From an uncultured Ilumatobacter sp. (lineage in GTDB: Bacteria > Actinomycetota > Acidimicrobiia > Acidimicrobiales > Ilumatobacteraceae): a stretch of DNA of 64,000 bases. The DNA lies in the NCBI GenBank assembly GCA_905480335.1, contig CAJQPY010000008.1:26398-90397 (forward strand), read 5' to 3'. Below are positions 36,439-44,726 of this stretch, piece by piece. The notes beneath the pieces were generated by a model. That model saw nothing but the letters and a program-made list of their open reading frames with translations. It ran no database searches and had not been told where the DNA came from. Each line of letters opens with the position of its first letter. Positions within the stretch are counted from its first letter, which is position 1. A program made the translations under genes and the position numbers.

Positions 36439-37484
36439 CGTGCCGGGGGCAACAATCCGGACATACGTTTCGCTAGCTTCAACACACCCTGCTTTGAGCT
36501 CCGACGATGATGTGAAGCCTCGGCGTCGTCTGTGATCGACCGGTTCTCGACGAACCAGTCATAGCTCTGCGCGAACATTGCGTCGGTCGACCAGTTCGGG
36601 GTCCATCCGAGTCGTTCGTGGAGGTGCTCAATGTCGAACCACATCGACTTCGAGTACATCATCCAGTGGTACGGAGCAAAGGGCGTGATGCCGAGTCCAG
36701 CGGTGAACTTCATTCCGAATGATGCCGGCCCGGTGGGAAGCGATCGCACCCTGGCGCCGGTGCACGCGTGGGCGCAGAGCACTTCGAGGGTCTGGCGCAT
36801 TGTGCCGAACCGGTCGGTCCCAACATTGAAGATCCCGGGGCCCTGCTGGGCAGCCGCTAGAGTGCAGACGTCGGCGAGATCGTCCGAGTGGACGAACTGG
36901 TATCGATTGCCGCCATCACCAAGGACGATGGGGTCTTTGCCGTCGGCGATCCACTCGAAGAGGATGCCGAAGATGCCCAGCCGACCGTGGCCGAGGATCG
37001 TGCGGGGCCGCACGATCGATACATCCAGACCATCGCGTGTGGCATCGAGGCACGCCCACTCTGCGGCGAGCTTTGCGTGTCCGTAGGCCTCCATCGGCGC
37101 CGGTACGGTGGTCGGAAGAACGGGATTTACTTTTGGGACACCGAACACTGCACTCGATGACGTGTGCACCACCTTGCTGACACCCGCCGCTGCGCTGGCT
37201 TCGAGTAGGTTCACCGTGCCATCGACGTTGACCGTTCGGAGTAGTTCGTGATCCTTGGCGAGTGGCACCTGTGCGACGTTGTTCAGGACCACGTCGATGC
37301 CGTCGACGGCATCGCGCACGACGCTGCGGTCACGGACGTCGCCTTCGATGAATTCAACATTGCCAGGACGGTCGTCGGCGTCGTTGAGGTCAAGTACTCG
37401 GACGTAGTGGCCCGCGGCGTGCAGCCTGGCGACGACGAGCGCCCCGAAGTATCCGCTTCCACCGGTGACTAAATATTTGGTCAC
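36435..37484 (-). CDS. Extended SDR, NAD-dependent epimerase/dehydratase family
   Basis: A 349-residue Rossmann protein. The nucleotide-binding motif 'YLVTGGSGYFGALVV' is at the extreme N-terminus, the Asp for the adenine ribose in 'VLDLNDADD', catalytic Ser in 'HTSSSAVFG', and 'YGHAKLAAE' provides Tyr and Lys. A C-terminal substrate domain follows. GTG 37484 overlaps the stop of the next SDR (GTGA). It is probably a nucleotide-sugar-modifying enzyme for the glycan operon, though 3-beta-hydroxysteroid-dehydrogenase-like members on lipids share the same motifs. Confidence 0.85.
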   Translation of the reverse strand: MTKYLVTGGSGYFGALVVARLHAAGHYVRVLDLNDADDRPGNVEFIEGDVRDRSVVRDAVDGIDVVLNNVAQVPLAKDHELLRTVNVDGTVNLLEASAAAGVSKVVHTSSSAVFGVPKVNPVLPTTVPAPMEAYGHAKLAAEWACLDATRDGLDVSIVRPRTILGHGRLGIFGILFEWIADGKDPIVLGDGGNRYQFVHSDDLADVCTLAAAQQGPGIFNVGTDRFGTMRQTLEVLCAHACTGARVRSLPTGPASFGMKFTAGLGITPFAPYHWMMYSKSMWFDIEHLHERLGWTPNWSTDAMFAQSYDWFVENRSITDDAEASHHRRSSKQGVLKLAKRMSGLLPPAR

Positions 37485-38530
37485 AGTTCGATGCCTTGTT
37501 CGAGACACCAGCGGATGCTGTTGCGCATGCCGTCGACGAGCGCGACTTGGGGGTCGTACCCCAGCTCGTTACGAGCCGCGCTGATGTCGACCGCAATGTT
37601 CTTGTTCATCTCGCCGAGCACATGGAACTGCGTGATGTACTTGCCTGCTCGTTGGGTCAGGGTGTCGATCTTCTCGGCGACCGTCCCGACGACGTTGGGC
37701 AACCGGAACTTGTTGGGCTTCACATGGAACCCCTCGGACCGGAGCGCATCGCCGACCGTTTCGACGATCTCGTTCACCGTGTAGGGCTCGGCGTCGGCGA
37801 TCCACCAGCCCCGTCCGGGCTCGGTGGCGACGAGTTCGGCGCGCACGATGCCCTCGATAAGGTTGTCGACGTAGGTCATCGATCGAACCTGGCCACCGTC
37901 ACCGAGGATCGGGAACTTCCCGTTCTTGACCATTGTGAAGAATGTCGTCTGTCGGGCCGGCTGGTGCGGGCCGTAAAACCATGGCGGCCGCACCATGACG
38001 GCGTTGAGTCCCTTGCCGACGGCGTTGAGCACTGCGATTTCGGCGTCCTTCTTCGAACGGCCGTATCCGAGGTATGGGTGATACGGCTCGTCGTTTCTGA
38101 AGCGATCGTTGCGTGCACCGTTGCTGCCGAACGGGCTGTTCGACGACACGTGGACCACCCGGCGAACTCCGTGGCGATGTGCTGCGTCCATGACGTTTCG
38201 AGTGCCGACATGGTTGACGGCGTCAAATTCGTTCATCGATGCCGTCGGATGAATCACCCCTGCAGCGTGGATCAGATCTATCGGGCCGTCTCCGAGCCCG
38301 TCAAAGAGCCGGTCTAGCGATGCTCGGTTGGTCACATCACCGCGAATCAGTTCGATCGTTTTGGGAAGGTGGTTGGCATTCTCTTCGGACCGGACCAGTC
38401 CGCGCACCGAGCCGTTCCGGCCATGTCGACCGTCGCCGGCCAGCGCGGTGACCAGGCTTGTTCCGAGCCAGCCGGCCGCCCCGGTGACAATAGTCGCGGT
38501 CGGATGATCGATAGTTTGGACTTCCCTCAT
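37481..38530 (-). CDS. Extended SDR, NAD-dependent epimerase/dehydratase family (second)
   Basis: A 349-residue paralogue-like SDR. The Rossmann motif is 'TIVTGAAGWLGTSLV', the catalytic centre has 'HVSSNSPFGSN' and 'YGRSKKDAE'. 'TYVDNLIEGIVRAEL' and 'GWWIADAEPYTVNEIV' are typical of substrate-domain segments. Upstream ATG 38530 was chosen; in-frame sequence further upstream overlaps the end of the GMC gene. A weak 'gaagg' precedes it. Lies 52 nt downstream of the GMC oxidoreductase and overlaps the next SDR. Two sequential SDRs suggest a two-step oxidation/reduction or epimerisation, possibly together with the GMC enzyme. Confidence 0.82.
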   Translation of the reverse strand: MREVQTIDHPTATIVTGAAGWLGTSLVTALAGDGRHGRNGSVRGLVRSEENANHLPKTIELIRGDVTNRASLDRLFDGLGDGPIDLIHAAGVIHPTASMNEFDAVNHVGTRNVMDAAHRHGVRRVVHVSSNSPFGSNGARNDRFRNDEPYHPYLGYGRSKKDAEIAVLNAVGKGLNAVMVRPPWFYGPHQPARQTTFFTMVKNGKFPILGDGGQVRSMTYVDNLIEGIVRAELVATEPGRGWWIADAEPYTVNEIVETVGDALRSEGFHVKPNKFRLPNVVGTVAEKIDTLTQRAGKYITQFHVLGEMNKNIAVDISAARNELGYDPQVALVDGMRNSIRWCLEQGIEL

Positions 38531-38582
38531 CGTCGAGTCGCCTTCACTCTGATCGTGCACCGGGGAGCCGTCGCGTGCATTG

Positions 38583-40031
38583 TCATCCCGCCCGATCGGC
38601 GCAATACCGACGGGCGTTACGGATCGCAATAGCCATCACAGACGCCTGTGGGTTGACGCCTGGCGCCTCGGGTAGCAGTGCCGCATCGTTCACGAAGACG
38701 TTGTCGGTGCCACGAACGAGGCCGTGGCTGTCGGTCGCACAGCGCTTGTCGTCGTCTCCCATCGGCGCTGTCGAACAGAGGTGAACTGTCATCACGCTGG
38801 CCCTCGCAACGGCGAACATGGTCGTCATCGCTGCCAAGTCGGCCCGGTCGCGCACGACCGGCGCACCCTTGAACGACGGATACACCTCCTTGGCTCCGGC
38901 CTCAAGCATCACCATCGCGAGACGCCCGAGTCCCTGACCGAGCAAGTCGCGGTCGCGTTTGGTGAGCCGATAGGTGACGAGGGGATCGCGCACGCCCGGA
39001 ACGACCTGCACAAGCCCGCGCCCCTCGCTCGTTATCGCGGCGTAGTAGATCGCGAGCTCCGGCCACGATGTGACCGCCGAACCAAAGTCTCGCCAGTTGT
39101 CAGTGAGCGCGAGCGCCACGAGTCCAGGGTGGCTCGCAGAACCCCCGAACGAGATGTTCGGAGCGAATTCCTTGACCTGGAACACCGACACGTCATCGGG
39201 AGTGTTCACCACATCGTCGAACCGAGCCGCGAGCTTTACCGTGGGGTGGACGGCGAGGGTGCGGCCGACGCGGTGGCGAAGACCTGTTCGCTGCAGAATC
39301 GCCGGGGTTTGGATCGCACCGCCACAGACGATGACGTCGCGGAATGAGATCGTGACGGCATTTTGCCCGTCGGTCGCTGCGGTCATGTCGGTCAACTCGG
39401 CCGACACGGCTCGACGACCGGAACGAACGATCTTGTTGAGGCGGTGTTCGCACAAGATGCGTGCACCGGCGGCGAGCGCGCGGGGAAGGTAGGTCCGCGT
39501 CATGCTCTGACGATGTCCCTCGGTGGCCCCCGCCCCGTCGCGGTAGGTCATCCACCGCGGGATCTCGTCGTTCTTCCAGCCGAGTCGATCCGCGCCTCGG
39601 CGCAGGATGTCGCTGGCTGGCGTGTGCTCACCCGGCACTTTTTGCACGCTGAGCGTCGACTCGACTTCCTCGCAGATCGAAAGTACGTCGTCGGTGCTGA
39701 AATCCTTGATCCGATACTTGATTCGCCACGAGTCAAGCGTGGCTTCTGGTGGACGCCAATAGAGCCCACTGTTCACCTCGGTCCCACCGCCCGCACAGCG
39801 TCCTTCGGTGTAGGCGATTGATGGCATCCCGAGCGCCACGGTGACCCCGCCGGAACGGTACTGTTGGTCCATCTGATCAAGCGAGAACGGCACGACGCTG
39901 CCCTGCTCGACCCACGGGCCTTCCTCAACGATTAACACGTGGTGACCGGCCTCTGCGAGCACGGCGGCGGTGGTAGCTCCACCCGCGCCCGAGCCGACGA
40001 TGAGCACGTCGCAGTCGTGATGCACGGTCAT
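38583..40031 (-). CDS. GMC-family FAD oxidoreductase
   Basis: A 482-residue glucose-methanol-choline type flavoprotein oxidising an alcohol. The FAD motif is 'VLIVGSGAGGATTAAVLAEAG' near the N-terminus (truncated in quotation to the core), followed by 'GRCAGGGTEVNSGLYWR' and, at the C-terminus, 'HLCSTAPMGDDDKR' and 'DAALLPEAPGVNPQASVMA', the region with the catalytic His/Asn pair. ATG 40031 overlaps the stop of the 121-residue upstream gene (ATGA). Related enzymes include cholesterol oxidases and long-chain alcohol oxidases, so a lipid or polyprenol alcohol is possible; a sugar is an alternative. Its presence in a glycosyltransferase operon is unusual. Confidence 0.87.
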   Translation of the reverse strand: MTVHHDCDVLIVGSGAGGATTAAVLAEAGHHVLIVEEGPWVEQGSVVPFSLDQMDQQYRSGGVTVALGMPSIAYTEGRCAGGGTEVNSGLYWRPPEATLDSWRIKYRIKDFSTDDVLSICEEVESTLSVQKVPGEHTPASDILRRGADRLGWKNDEIPRWMTYRDGAGATEGHRQSMTRTYLPRALAAGARILCEHRLNKIVRSGRRAVSAELTDMTAATDGQNAVTISFRDVIVCGGAIQTPAILQRTGLRHRVGRTLAVHPTVKLAARFDDVVNTPDDVSVFQVKEFAPNISFGGSASHPGLVALALTDNWRDFGSAVTSWPELAIYYAAITSEGRGLVQVVPGVRDPLVTYRLTKRDRDLLGQGLGRLAMVMLEAGAKEVYPSFKGAPVVRDRADLAAMTTMFAVARASVMTVHLCSTAPMGDDDKRCATDSHGLVRGTDNVFVNDAALLPEAPGVNPQASVMAIAIRNARRYCADRAG

Positions 40032-40393
40032 GCTGCACGACCTTCGACGGTCCCTCCGTCGACGTCGGTGTCTGGCCAGGTCTCCCAGATGTAGGCATAC
40101 CCGAGCGACCGGATGAGACGGGGGTACTCGGTGAGGAGTGGCAGCGGGAGCTTGAGCACGACACGACGGACTCGAGCGTGCCCGAGTGTGACGCCGGCGG
40201 CGTGGACTCCAGCGGCAATCGCTTGGACACCGAATCGGGTGATCGACGGCAGTACCCGGATACGCCGCTCGATGAATGCGACAGCGTCGCAACGGTTGCT
40301 GTCGGGGAGTCGCGGCAGGTCGACAGCGAGCAGCCCATCGGCGAATCGGGCGACGCTGCTTGGCACGCGCTGAGTGGTCACCGAGTCCGACAT
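40028..40393 (-). CDS. Small conserved-looking protein coupled to the GMC oxidoreductase
   Basis: A 121-residue protein without a membrane segment. It has an amphipathic centre ('LPSITRFGVQAIAAGVHAAG') and a terminal 'PRLIRSLGYAYIWETWPD' that resembles the N-terminal helical region of long-chain alcohol oxidases, which in those proteins precedes the GMC domain. It overlaps the GMC start by four bases, so it is probably its partner or a split-off domain. This resemblance is from memory and weak. TAGGCT 9 nt before its start suggests that the GMC part of the operon has its own promoter. Confidence 0.65.
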   Translation of the reverse strand: MSDSVTTQRVPSSVARFADGLLAVDLPRLPDSNRCDAVAFIERRIRVLPSITRFGVQAIAAGVHAAGVTLGHARVRRVVLKLPLPLLTEYPRLIRSLGYAYIWETWPDTDVDGGTVEGRAA

Positions 40394-40402
40394 GACTGCT
40401 TG

Positions 40403-40408
40403 AGCCTA
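40403..40408 (-). promoter_or_regulatory. Candidate leaderless -10 box (TAGGCT on the minus strand)
   Basis: TAGGCT on the minus strand ends 9 nt before ATG 40393 and lies in an 87-nt gap after the GT2 gene. Confidence 0.4.
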
Positions 40409-40480
40409 CCGATTGACGCTTGACCTATGGTGCCCCGGCTGACGACCGCTCTGCCGGGGCAGTTCACAGTGTGGTCACAA

Positions 40481-41224
40481 TCATTCGTTGTAGGCTCGCC
40501 GGCGTCGGCGCAATGTGACGGCATCGCGGATCGCCCACCACGTAACGAGAACGAACGCTTCTCGGACGATGTTGCCGCTCATCTTGGAGGATCCAGCGAC
40601 TCGGTCGCGGAACGTGACCGGCACCTCGACGATGCTGCAACCGGCAGCGATGGCACGGTAGGTCATCTCGATCTGGAAGCCGTACCCTTCGGCCCGGATC
40701 GCTCCAAGGTCGATGCGGCGCAGTGTCTCAGTCCGATACACCCGGTAACCGGCTGTCGCATCGTTGATCGCCAGACCGAGAGCGATGGCCGCATAGCGGT
40801 TTCCCCATCTTGATAGCCACGTCCTTCGGCGAGGCCATCCGACGACGGAACCACCGGGCACGTAACGTGAGCCGATCACGACGTCGATCCCCCTGCGCGT
40901 CAGGTCAAGCATCGTGGGAAGAATGGCCGGATCGTGGGAAAGATCGGCATCAATCTCGACCACGGCGTCGTACTTCTGATCGAGGGCGATCGCGAACGCG
41001 TAAACGTAGGCGTCGCCGAGTCCGCGCTTCTCGTCACGCTCGACGAGTTGAAGGTACCCGTCATGGGCGTCGAGTCGACCACGCACGATCGACCGGGTGT
41101 CATCGTTGGACGCATCGTCGATAACGAGAACATCCGCATCGCCGACGTGAAAGTTCAGTGCATCAAGTAGCGCCCCAATATTTTCTGCCTCGTTGTGCGT
41201 TGGGACGATGACAAGTGTGCGCAT
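40481..41224 (-). CDS. Polyprenol-phosphate mannose synthase-type GT2 (second copy)
   Basis: A 247-residue DPM1/Ppm1-type family-2 glycosyltransferase. Motifs: 'VPTHNEAENIGALL', 'VIDDASNDDTRSI', 'IDADLSHDPAILP', 'IGSRYVPGGSVVGWP' and 'FRDRVAGSSKMSG'. Compared with the copy at 24321-25046 the first acidic cluster is changed (DDASNDD instead of DDDSPDG). ATG 41224 overlaps the stop of the upstream PIG-V-like gene (ATGA), giving a direct donor-maker and donor-user pair. The sugar may be mannose but is not fixed by sequence. Confidence 0.88.
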   Translation of the reverse strand: MRTLVIVPTHNEAENIGALLDALNFHVGDADVLVIDDASNDDTRSIVRGRLDAHDGYLQLVERDEKRGLGDAYVYAFAIALDQKYDAVVEIDADLSHDPAILPTMLDLTRRGIDVVIGSRYVPGGSVVGWPRRRTWLSRWGNRYAAIALGLAINDATAGYRVYRTETLRRIDLGAIRAEGYGFQIEMTYRAIAAGCSIVEVPVTFRDRVAGSSKMSGNIVREAFVLVTWWAIRDAVTLRRRRRAYNE

Positions 41225-42534
41225 CACGGAATAGCGCCGAACACGGCATAAAGGTTGGTGAGCACCGTCAGGCCGGCGCCGCATGTGATCAGCACAAAGT
41301 TCCAGCTCTGACGCTCCCAACTGAGTGAGTCGTCTGCGTCGTCACCCGTTCGTAGTGCTTGCGGCCACCACGCAGCCACAGCAATGAAAAGCGGGAACGC
41401 CGTGAACACAAACCGAGGCCGCGCAGTGACAGTTTCGGGGATCAGCATCAACGCAATAATGGCAGCGCTGAATACCACCCACGGGAGTGGAGGCCGCTTC
41501 TTCCATGTGGCGTAGGCCATGACAGCGAGCACTGCTAGCGACAGCACCGTTAGCGCATCGGCAGTCGAGTCGAACGGACTGGTCACGAAACTGAATGTGT
41601 TTTCCACTGCGGTGGCACCGAAACTCGTCCCCTCCGACCAAGCTTCGCGCTGGACGCGGAACCAAGCGCCGCGTTCGCCGGTGAAGTCGTCGAGGTACAG
41701 CTGGAAGCCAATAAAGCCCAGAGGGGCGAGCACCACGGCGAGCAGTGATGACCAACTGCGTTTGGTCTTGATCGCGATGATCGATGCGACCAAACAGGCG
41801 AACACGATGGCAACACCGTTGGGCCGCGTCGCCGTAGCGAGTGCGGCCGCCAAGCCCGCAAGGAGCCACTGCTCGTCGAGCAGCAACAGGAGGCACGATG
41901 CGGCGAAGACGATCAACAAGGCCTCCGCGTAGGCGAACGAGAGCACAAACGACCCAGGGAACACTGCGAACAAGACCATCGCCCGTGCAGCGACAGTGGA
42001 GGAGTACACACGGCGTGCCAGAAGCCCGACGAGGACGACGCAGATGGCACCGAGGACAAAGTTGAGCACGAGAGCCGCCACAGTGTCGCCTCCGGGCAGG
42101 ATTGCGTCGAGAGCGCGCACCGCACCGGGATACATCGGGAAAAAAGCGGCCCGCGCCTCGGTTTGCTCGTAGGTGATGTTGGCTGGAATCCGATCGGGGT
42201 ACCCGAGCCGGACGAGTTCGAGATACCAGCGGCCATCCCAGGAGGTGAAGACGCGGGTAATCAAATCGACGGCACCATCTTCGGGCTCGTTGGCCTCGCG
42301 CTGATCGATCACCATCTGGGCCGCCCGCACGACTGCGCCGCTCAATACGCAGATCCGGGACACCACGTACGCGAAAAGTCCGATAGTGACTGCACGCCGC
42401 CACCGCTCCCGTTCCGTCATGACGCGTGTCACTGGCAACAGCTCGGGTGCGGTCTCCGGGCGCTCCTCCGGTGCCGACGATTCGGCGACGAAGTCAACGC
42501 TGGGGGGCGGCACGCTTCGATCATTGGTTGTCAT
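41224..42534 (-). CDS. PIG-V-like membrane mannosyltransferase
   Basis: A 436-residue GT-C protein with eight to ten hydrophobic segments. Residues 1-65 are a polar cytoplasmic tail rich in Pro/Glu. The signature 'SWDGRWYLELVRLGYP' near residue 97 holds the catalytic Asp-Gly-x-W-Tyr pattern of Gpi18/PIG-V-like mannosyltransferases, and 'ARAAFFPMYPGAVRAL' follows, both on the outer face. ATG 42534 has 'aggaacc' before it, so this operon head appears to have a leader with a ribosome-binding site. Head gene of the minus-strand series ending at 31106. Confidence 0.87.
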   Translation of the reverse strand: MTTNDRSVPPPSVDFVAESSAPEERPETAPELLPVTRVMTERERWRRAVTIGLFAYVVSRICVLSGAVVRAAQMVIDQREANEPEDGAVDLITRVFTSWDGRWYLELVRLGYPDRIPANITYEQTEARAAFFPMYPGAVRALDAILPGGDTVAALVLNFVLGAICVVLVGLLARRVYSSTVAARAMVLFAVFPGSFVLSFAYAEALLIVFAASCLLLLLDEQWLLAGLAAALATATRPNGVAIVFACLVASIIAIKTKRSWSSLLAVVLAPLGFIGFQLYLDDFTGERGAWFRVQREAWSEGTSFGATAVENTFSFVTSPFDSTADALTVLSLAVLAVMAYATWKKRPPLPWVVFSAAIIALMLIPETVTARPRFVFTAFPLFIAVAAWWPQALRTGDDADDSLSWERQSWNFVLITCGAGLTVLTNLYAVFGAIP

Positions 42535-42574
42535 CAGAGGTTCCTCGGTCTGTAGCCCCGGTGGACGGTGATCG

Positions 42575-43525
42575 TCACCAGCTTGACATCGGCAGGAGGC
42601 GTTGCTTCGGCCCAAACTTCGGCGCGCCCCCACCGTGCCGCCTGATCGCACGCACGACTCGGCCCCGCTGACCCGTGTAGGGCTCGAGGAGTTGAAGCAT
42701 GCGCTCGTCGCTCGCCCGCGCTTCGTTGGCGAGGTTCCACGCAACCATGTTCTTGACGTGGTAGTCGCCAACAGGGACAGCGTCGGTGTCGCCGAGCGCA
42801 GGGCCGAGTACGCAACCGACTGTCCAGACGCCGACTCCAGGGATTGCGCAGAGCCTTCGTGCTGCCTCGGGTGGCTTGAGTTCTGCCCAGTCCCACATCT
42901 TCGACGAATGGCGCGCCACTTCGATGAGTGGGTTCACCCGTTTGTGCTCGATCCCAAGTGGGTGGAACCACCAACTCGGCTGTCGACGCAGAACGTCGGG
43001 CGCCGGTGGCAGCAGGAGTCGAGTGAATGGCCCGGGTGCAGCCTCCGAGAGCCCACGACACAAACGATTCCATTGTTGCTTCGCTTCGCCGTAGGTAATG
43101 CGCTGCCCGAGGATCGTGGGTAGTAGCTCGTGGTACAGCGTCGCGCTTGCGCCGAACCGAACGTTGCGGTTCGCTAGAGCAGTAGCGGCAACAACCGGAT
43201 GAGGGTCGATCTCCAGATGCGGTGCACCTTCGTCGAGATTGCCGGTCATGGCCGGCACCTGAGCCAGCAGCCAGTCAGCGCCCGGACCCCATGTATCTGC
43301 AGACGGAGCGACGTCGGGCGCCCAGTTAATCATCAGAGTTGCGGGCCCTTCGGGCGTCCACGTCGCACGAACGAAACGGCCGACGCCTGCGATCCCGCTG
43401 CCGTCATGCTCAATCCATGTGGTCGGATCTCGCGAACCGTGGCCGTACCAGCCGAGTGTCGCTCCTAAATCAATGACGGAGGAATCGCTAGTCTTCGCAG
43501 CAATCATTCGGTCGAGCACCGCCAT
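42575..43525 (-). CDS. DNA-3-methyladenine glycosylase 2 family protein (AlkA-like)
   Basis: A 316-residue HhH-GPD superfamily DNA glycosylase expected to excise alkylated bases. The helix-hairpin-helix is 'LCAIPGVGVWTVGCVL' and the catalytic Asp is in 'VPVGDYHVKN', the standard spacing. The N-terminal 120 residues form the beta-rich domain. ATG 43525 has TACCGT 8 nt upstream on its strand. It is divergent from the DUF5522 gene over a 43-nt promoter region and 41 nt from the PIG-V-like gene, transcribed in the same direction as the glycan operon, but its function sets it apart. Confidence 0.87.
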   Translation of the reverse strand: MAVLDRMIAAKTSDSSVIDLGATLGWYGHGSRDPTTWIEHDGSGIAGVGRFVRATWTPEGPATLMINWAPDVAPSADTWGPGADWLLAQVPAMTGNLDEGAPHLEIDPHPVVAATALANRNVRFGASATLYHELLPTILGQRITYGEAKQQWNRLCRGLSEAAPGPFTRLLLPPAPDVLRRQPSWWFHPLGIEHKRVNPLIEVARHSSKMWDWAELKPPEAARRLCAIPGVGVWTVGCVLGPALGDTDAVPVGDYHVKNMVAWNLANEARASDERMLQLLEPYTGQRGRVVRAIRRHGGGAPKFGPKQRLLPMSSW

Positions 43526-43533
43526 CGCTGCTG

Positions 43534-43539
43534 ACGGTA
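43534..43539 (-). promoter_or_regulatory. Candidate leaderless -10 box of the DNA glycosylase (TACCGT on the minus strand)
   Basis: TACCGT on the minus strand ends 8 nt before ATG 43525, back-to-back with the DUF5522 box. Confidence 0.4.
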
Positions 43540-43556
43540 CCAGTCGGACCGCCTCG

Positions 43557-43562
43557 TAGGAT
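43557..43562 (+). promoter_or_regulatory. Candidate leaderless -10 box of the DUF5522 gene (TAGGAT)
   Basis: TAGGAT ends 6 nt before GTG 43569; no Shine-Dalgarno sequence. Confidence 0.4.
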
Positions 43563-43568
43563 CGATGC

Positions 43569-43808
43569 GTGAGCGACGAGGCGAAACTCCGCGATGACTG
43601 GACGCAGCCGGATCTGCGCCGCCTGGCGTCTGTGCACGCGCAATACGACGTGATCGTCAAGCGCCACGCCGAGGCACTCCGTGAGGGGCTGCCGAATTAC
43701 ACGGACCCGCTGAGCGGCCTCCGCGTGTTCACGGCAGGGTTCCTCGCACGCCGTGGTTACTGCTGCGAATCAGGATGTCGTCATTGTCCCTTCGATTCCA
43801 GAACTTGA
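43569..43808 (+). CDS. DUF5522 family small Cys-rich protein
   Basis: A 79-residue protein with the C-terminal signature 'GYCCESGCRHCPF', four cysteines in a C-C-x3-C-x2-C arrangement that could bind a metal or Fe-S cluster. Function of the family is unknown to me. GTG 43569 is supported by the TAGGAT box. Divergence from a DNA glycosylase hints at a repair or redox link, but this is only context. The stop codon lies at the left end of an inverted repeat that precedes the xanthine-dehydrogenase operon. Confidence 0.8.
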   Translation: MSDEAKLRDDWTQPDLRRLASVHAQYDVIVKRHAEALREGLPNYTDPLSGLRVFTAGFLARRGYCCESGCRHCPFDSRT

Positions 43809-43829
43809 AACCGGTTACGAGACCGTTTC
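43807..43829. promoter_or_regulatory. Inverted repeat before the molybdenum hydroxylase operon
   Basis: GAAACCGGT and ACCGTTTC form an 8-bp inverted repeat with one bulged base around a 6-nt centre. It lies where the -35 region of the promoter at 43847 would be, so it may be an operator; it could also act as a weak terminator for the DUF5522 gene. Confidence 0.35.
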
Positions 43830-43846
43830 TCTGCCTTGACGGTTTG

Positions 43847-43852
43847 TAAGAT
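43847..43852 (+). promoter_or_regulatory. Candidate leaderless -10 box of the FAD subunit gene (TAAGAT)
   Basis: TAAGAT ends 7 nt before ATG 43860; no Shine-Dalgarno sequence. Confidence 0.4.
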
Positions 43853-43859
43853 CTTGCTC

Positions 43860-44726
43860 ATGACAGTGGCGGTCCCCACAACGCTTGACGAGGCGGTGCG
43901 CTTGTTCGCAGCGGAGCCCAGCGCAATGCTGCTTGCGGGCGGCACTGATGCGATGGTCGAAATCAACGACGGCCACCGCCGCCCCGGTGGACTCGTAATT
44001 GCATTGAATCGAGTCAGCGACCTCCGGACGTGGCGTCACGATGCCGAGCGACGCACGCTCACGATCGGTGCCGGCGTCACCTATAGCGAGCTGATGCAGG
44101 AGCCCATTGCGACGCTTGCGCCAGCGCTTGCTGACGCATCGCGAACGGTCGGTTCGCCACAGATCCGGAATGCCGGGACACTCGGAGGAAACCTCGGCAC
44201 CTGCTCGCCTGCGGGCGACGGGCTACCGGTGTTGTCAGCGCTCGGCGCTCAAGTTCGAATCGTCTCAGCGGCAGGGGAGCGAGCAGCCTCAGTGGACGAC
44301 GTGATGGTTGGCGTCAAGCGCACCTCGCTCAAACCGGGGGAGATGATTGCTGAGATTGTATTGCCCGTGCTTGACGGCTGGCAGGGATATGCGAAGGTCG
44401 GTGTACGAAATGCGATGGTCATCGCAATTGCGAGCGCATGCCTTGTCGTCGACACCGATGCCCGGCAACTTTCGATTGCCCTAGGGTCCGTCGGGCCGAC
44501 GATCGTGCGCTGCCCTGAGGCCGAGCGGCAACTCGCTGCTGCTGTCGACTGGGCAGCGTTATCGGTGCCATCCGACGCCCTTGACGAGTTTGTCGGCCTG
44601 GTCAGTTCGGCGAGCCGACCGATCACCGATCACCGTTCGACTGCTGACTACCGGCGCCACGCAGTTGGCGTTCTGGCAAAGCGGTTGGCTCGAAGGGCAT
44701 TTACCGCCGGAGAACGACGCTCATGA
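43860..44726 (+). CDS. Molybdenum hydroxylase FAD subunit (CoxM/XdhB-like)
   Basis: FAD-binding medium subunit of a xanthine-dehydrogenase-family enzyme, relaying electrons from the [2Fe-2S] subunit to an acceptor. FAD motifs 'LLAGGTDAMVEIND' near residue 30 and 'IRNAGTLGGNLGTCSPAGD' near 110 are clear. Length 288 is normal. ATG 43860 fits the -10 box; an upstream in-frame ATG (43836) lies before the box. Stop overlaps the start of the Fe-S subunit (ATGA). Confidence 0.92.
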   Translation: MTVAVPTTLDEAVRLFAAEPSAMLLAGGTDAMVEINDGHRRPGGLVIALNRVSDLRTWRHDAERRTLTIGAGVTYSELMQEPIATLAPALADASRTVGSPQIRNAGTLGGNLGTCSPAGDGLPVLSALGAQVRIVSAAGERAASVDDVMVGVKRTSLKPGEMIAEIVLPVLDGWQGYAKVGVRNAMVIAIASACLVVDTDARQLSIALGSVGPTIVRCPEAERQLAAAVDWAALSVPSDALDEFVGLVSSASRPITDHRSTADYRRHAVGVLAKRLARRAFTAGERRS

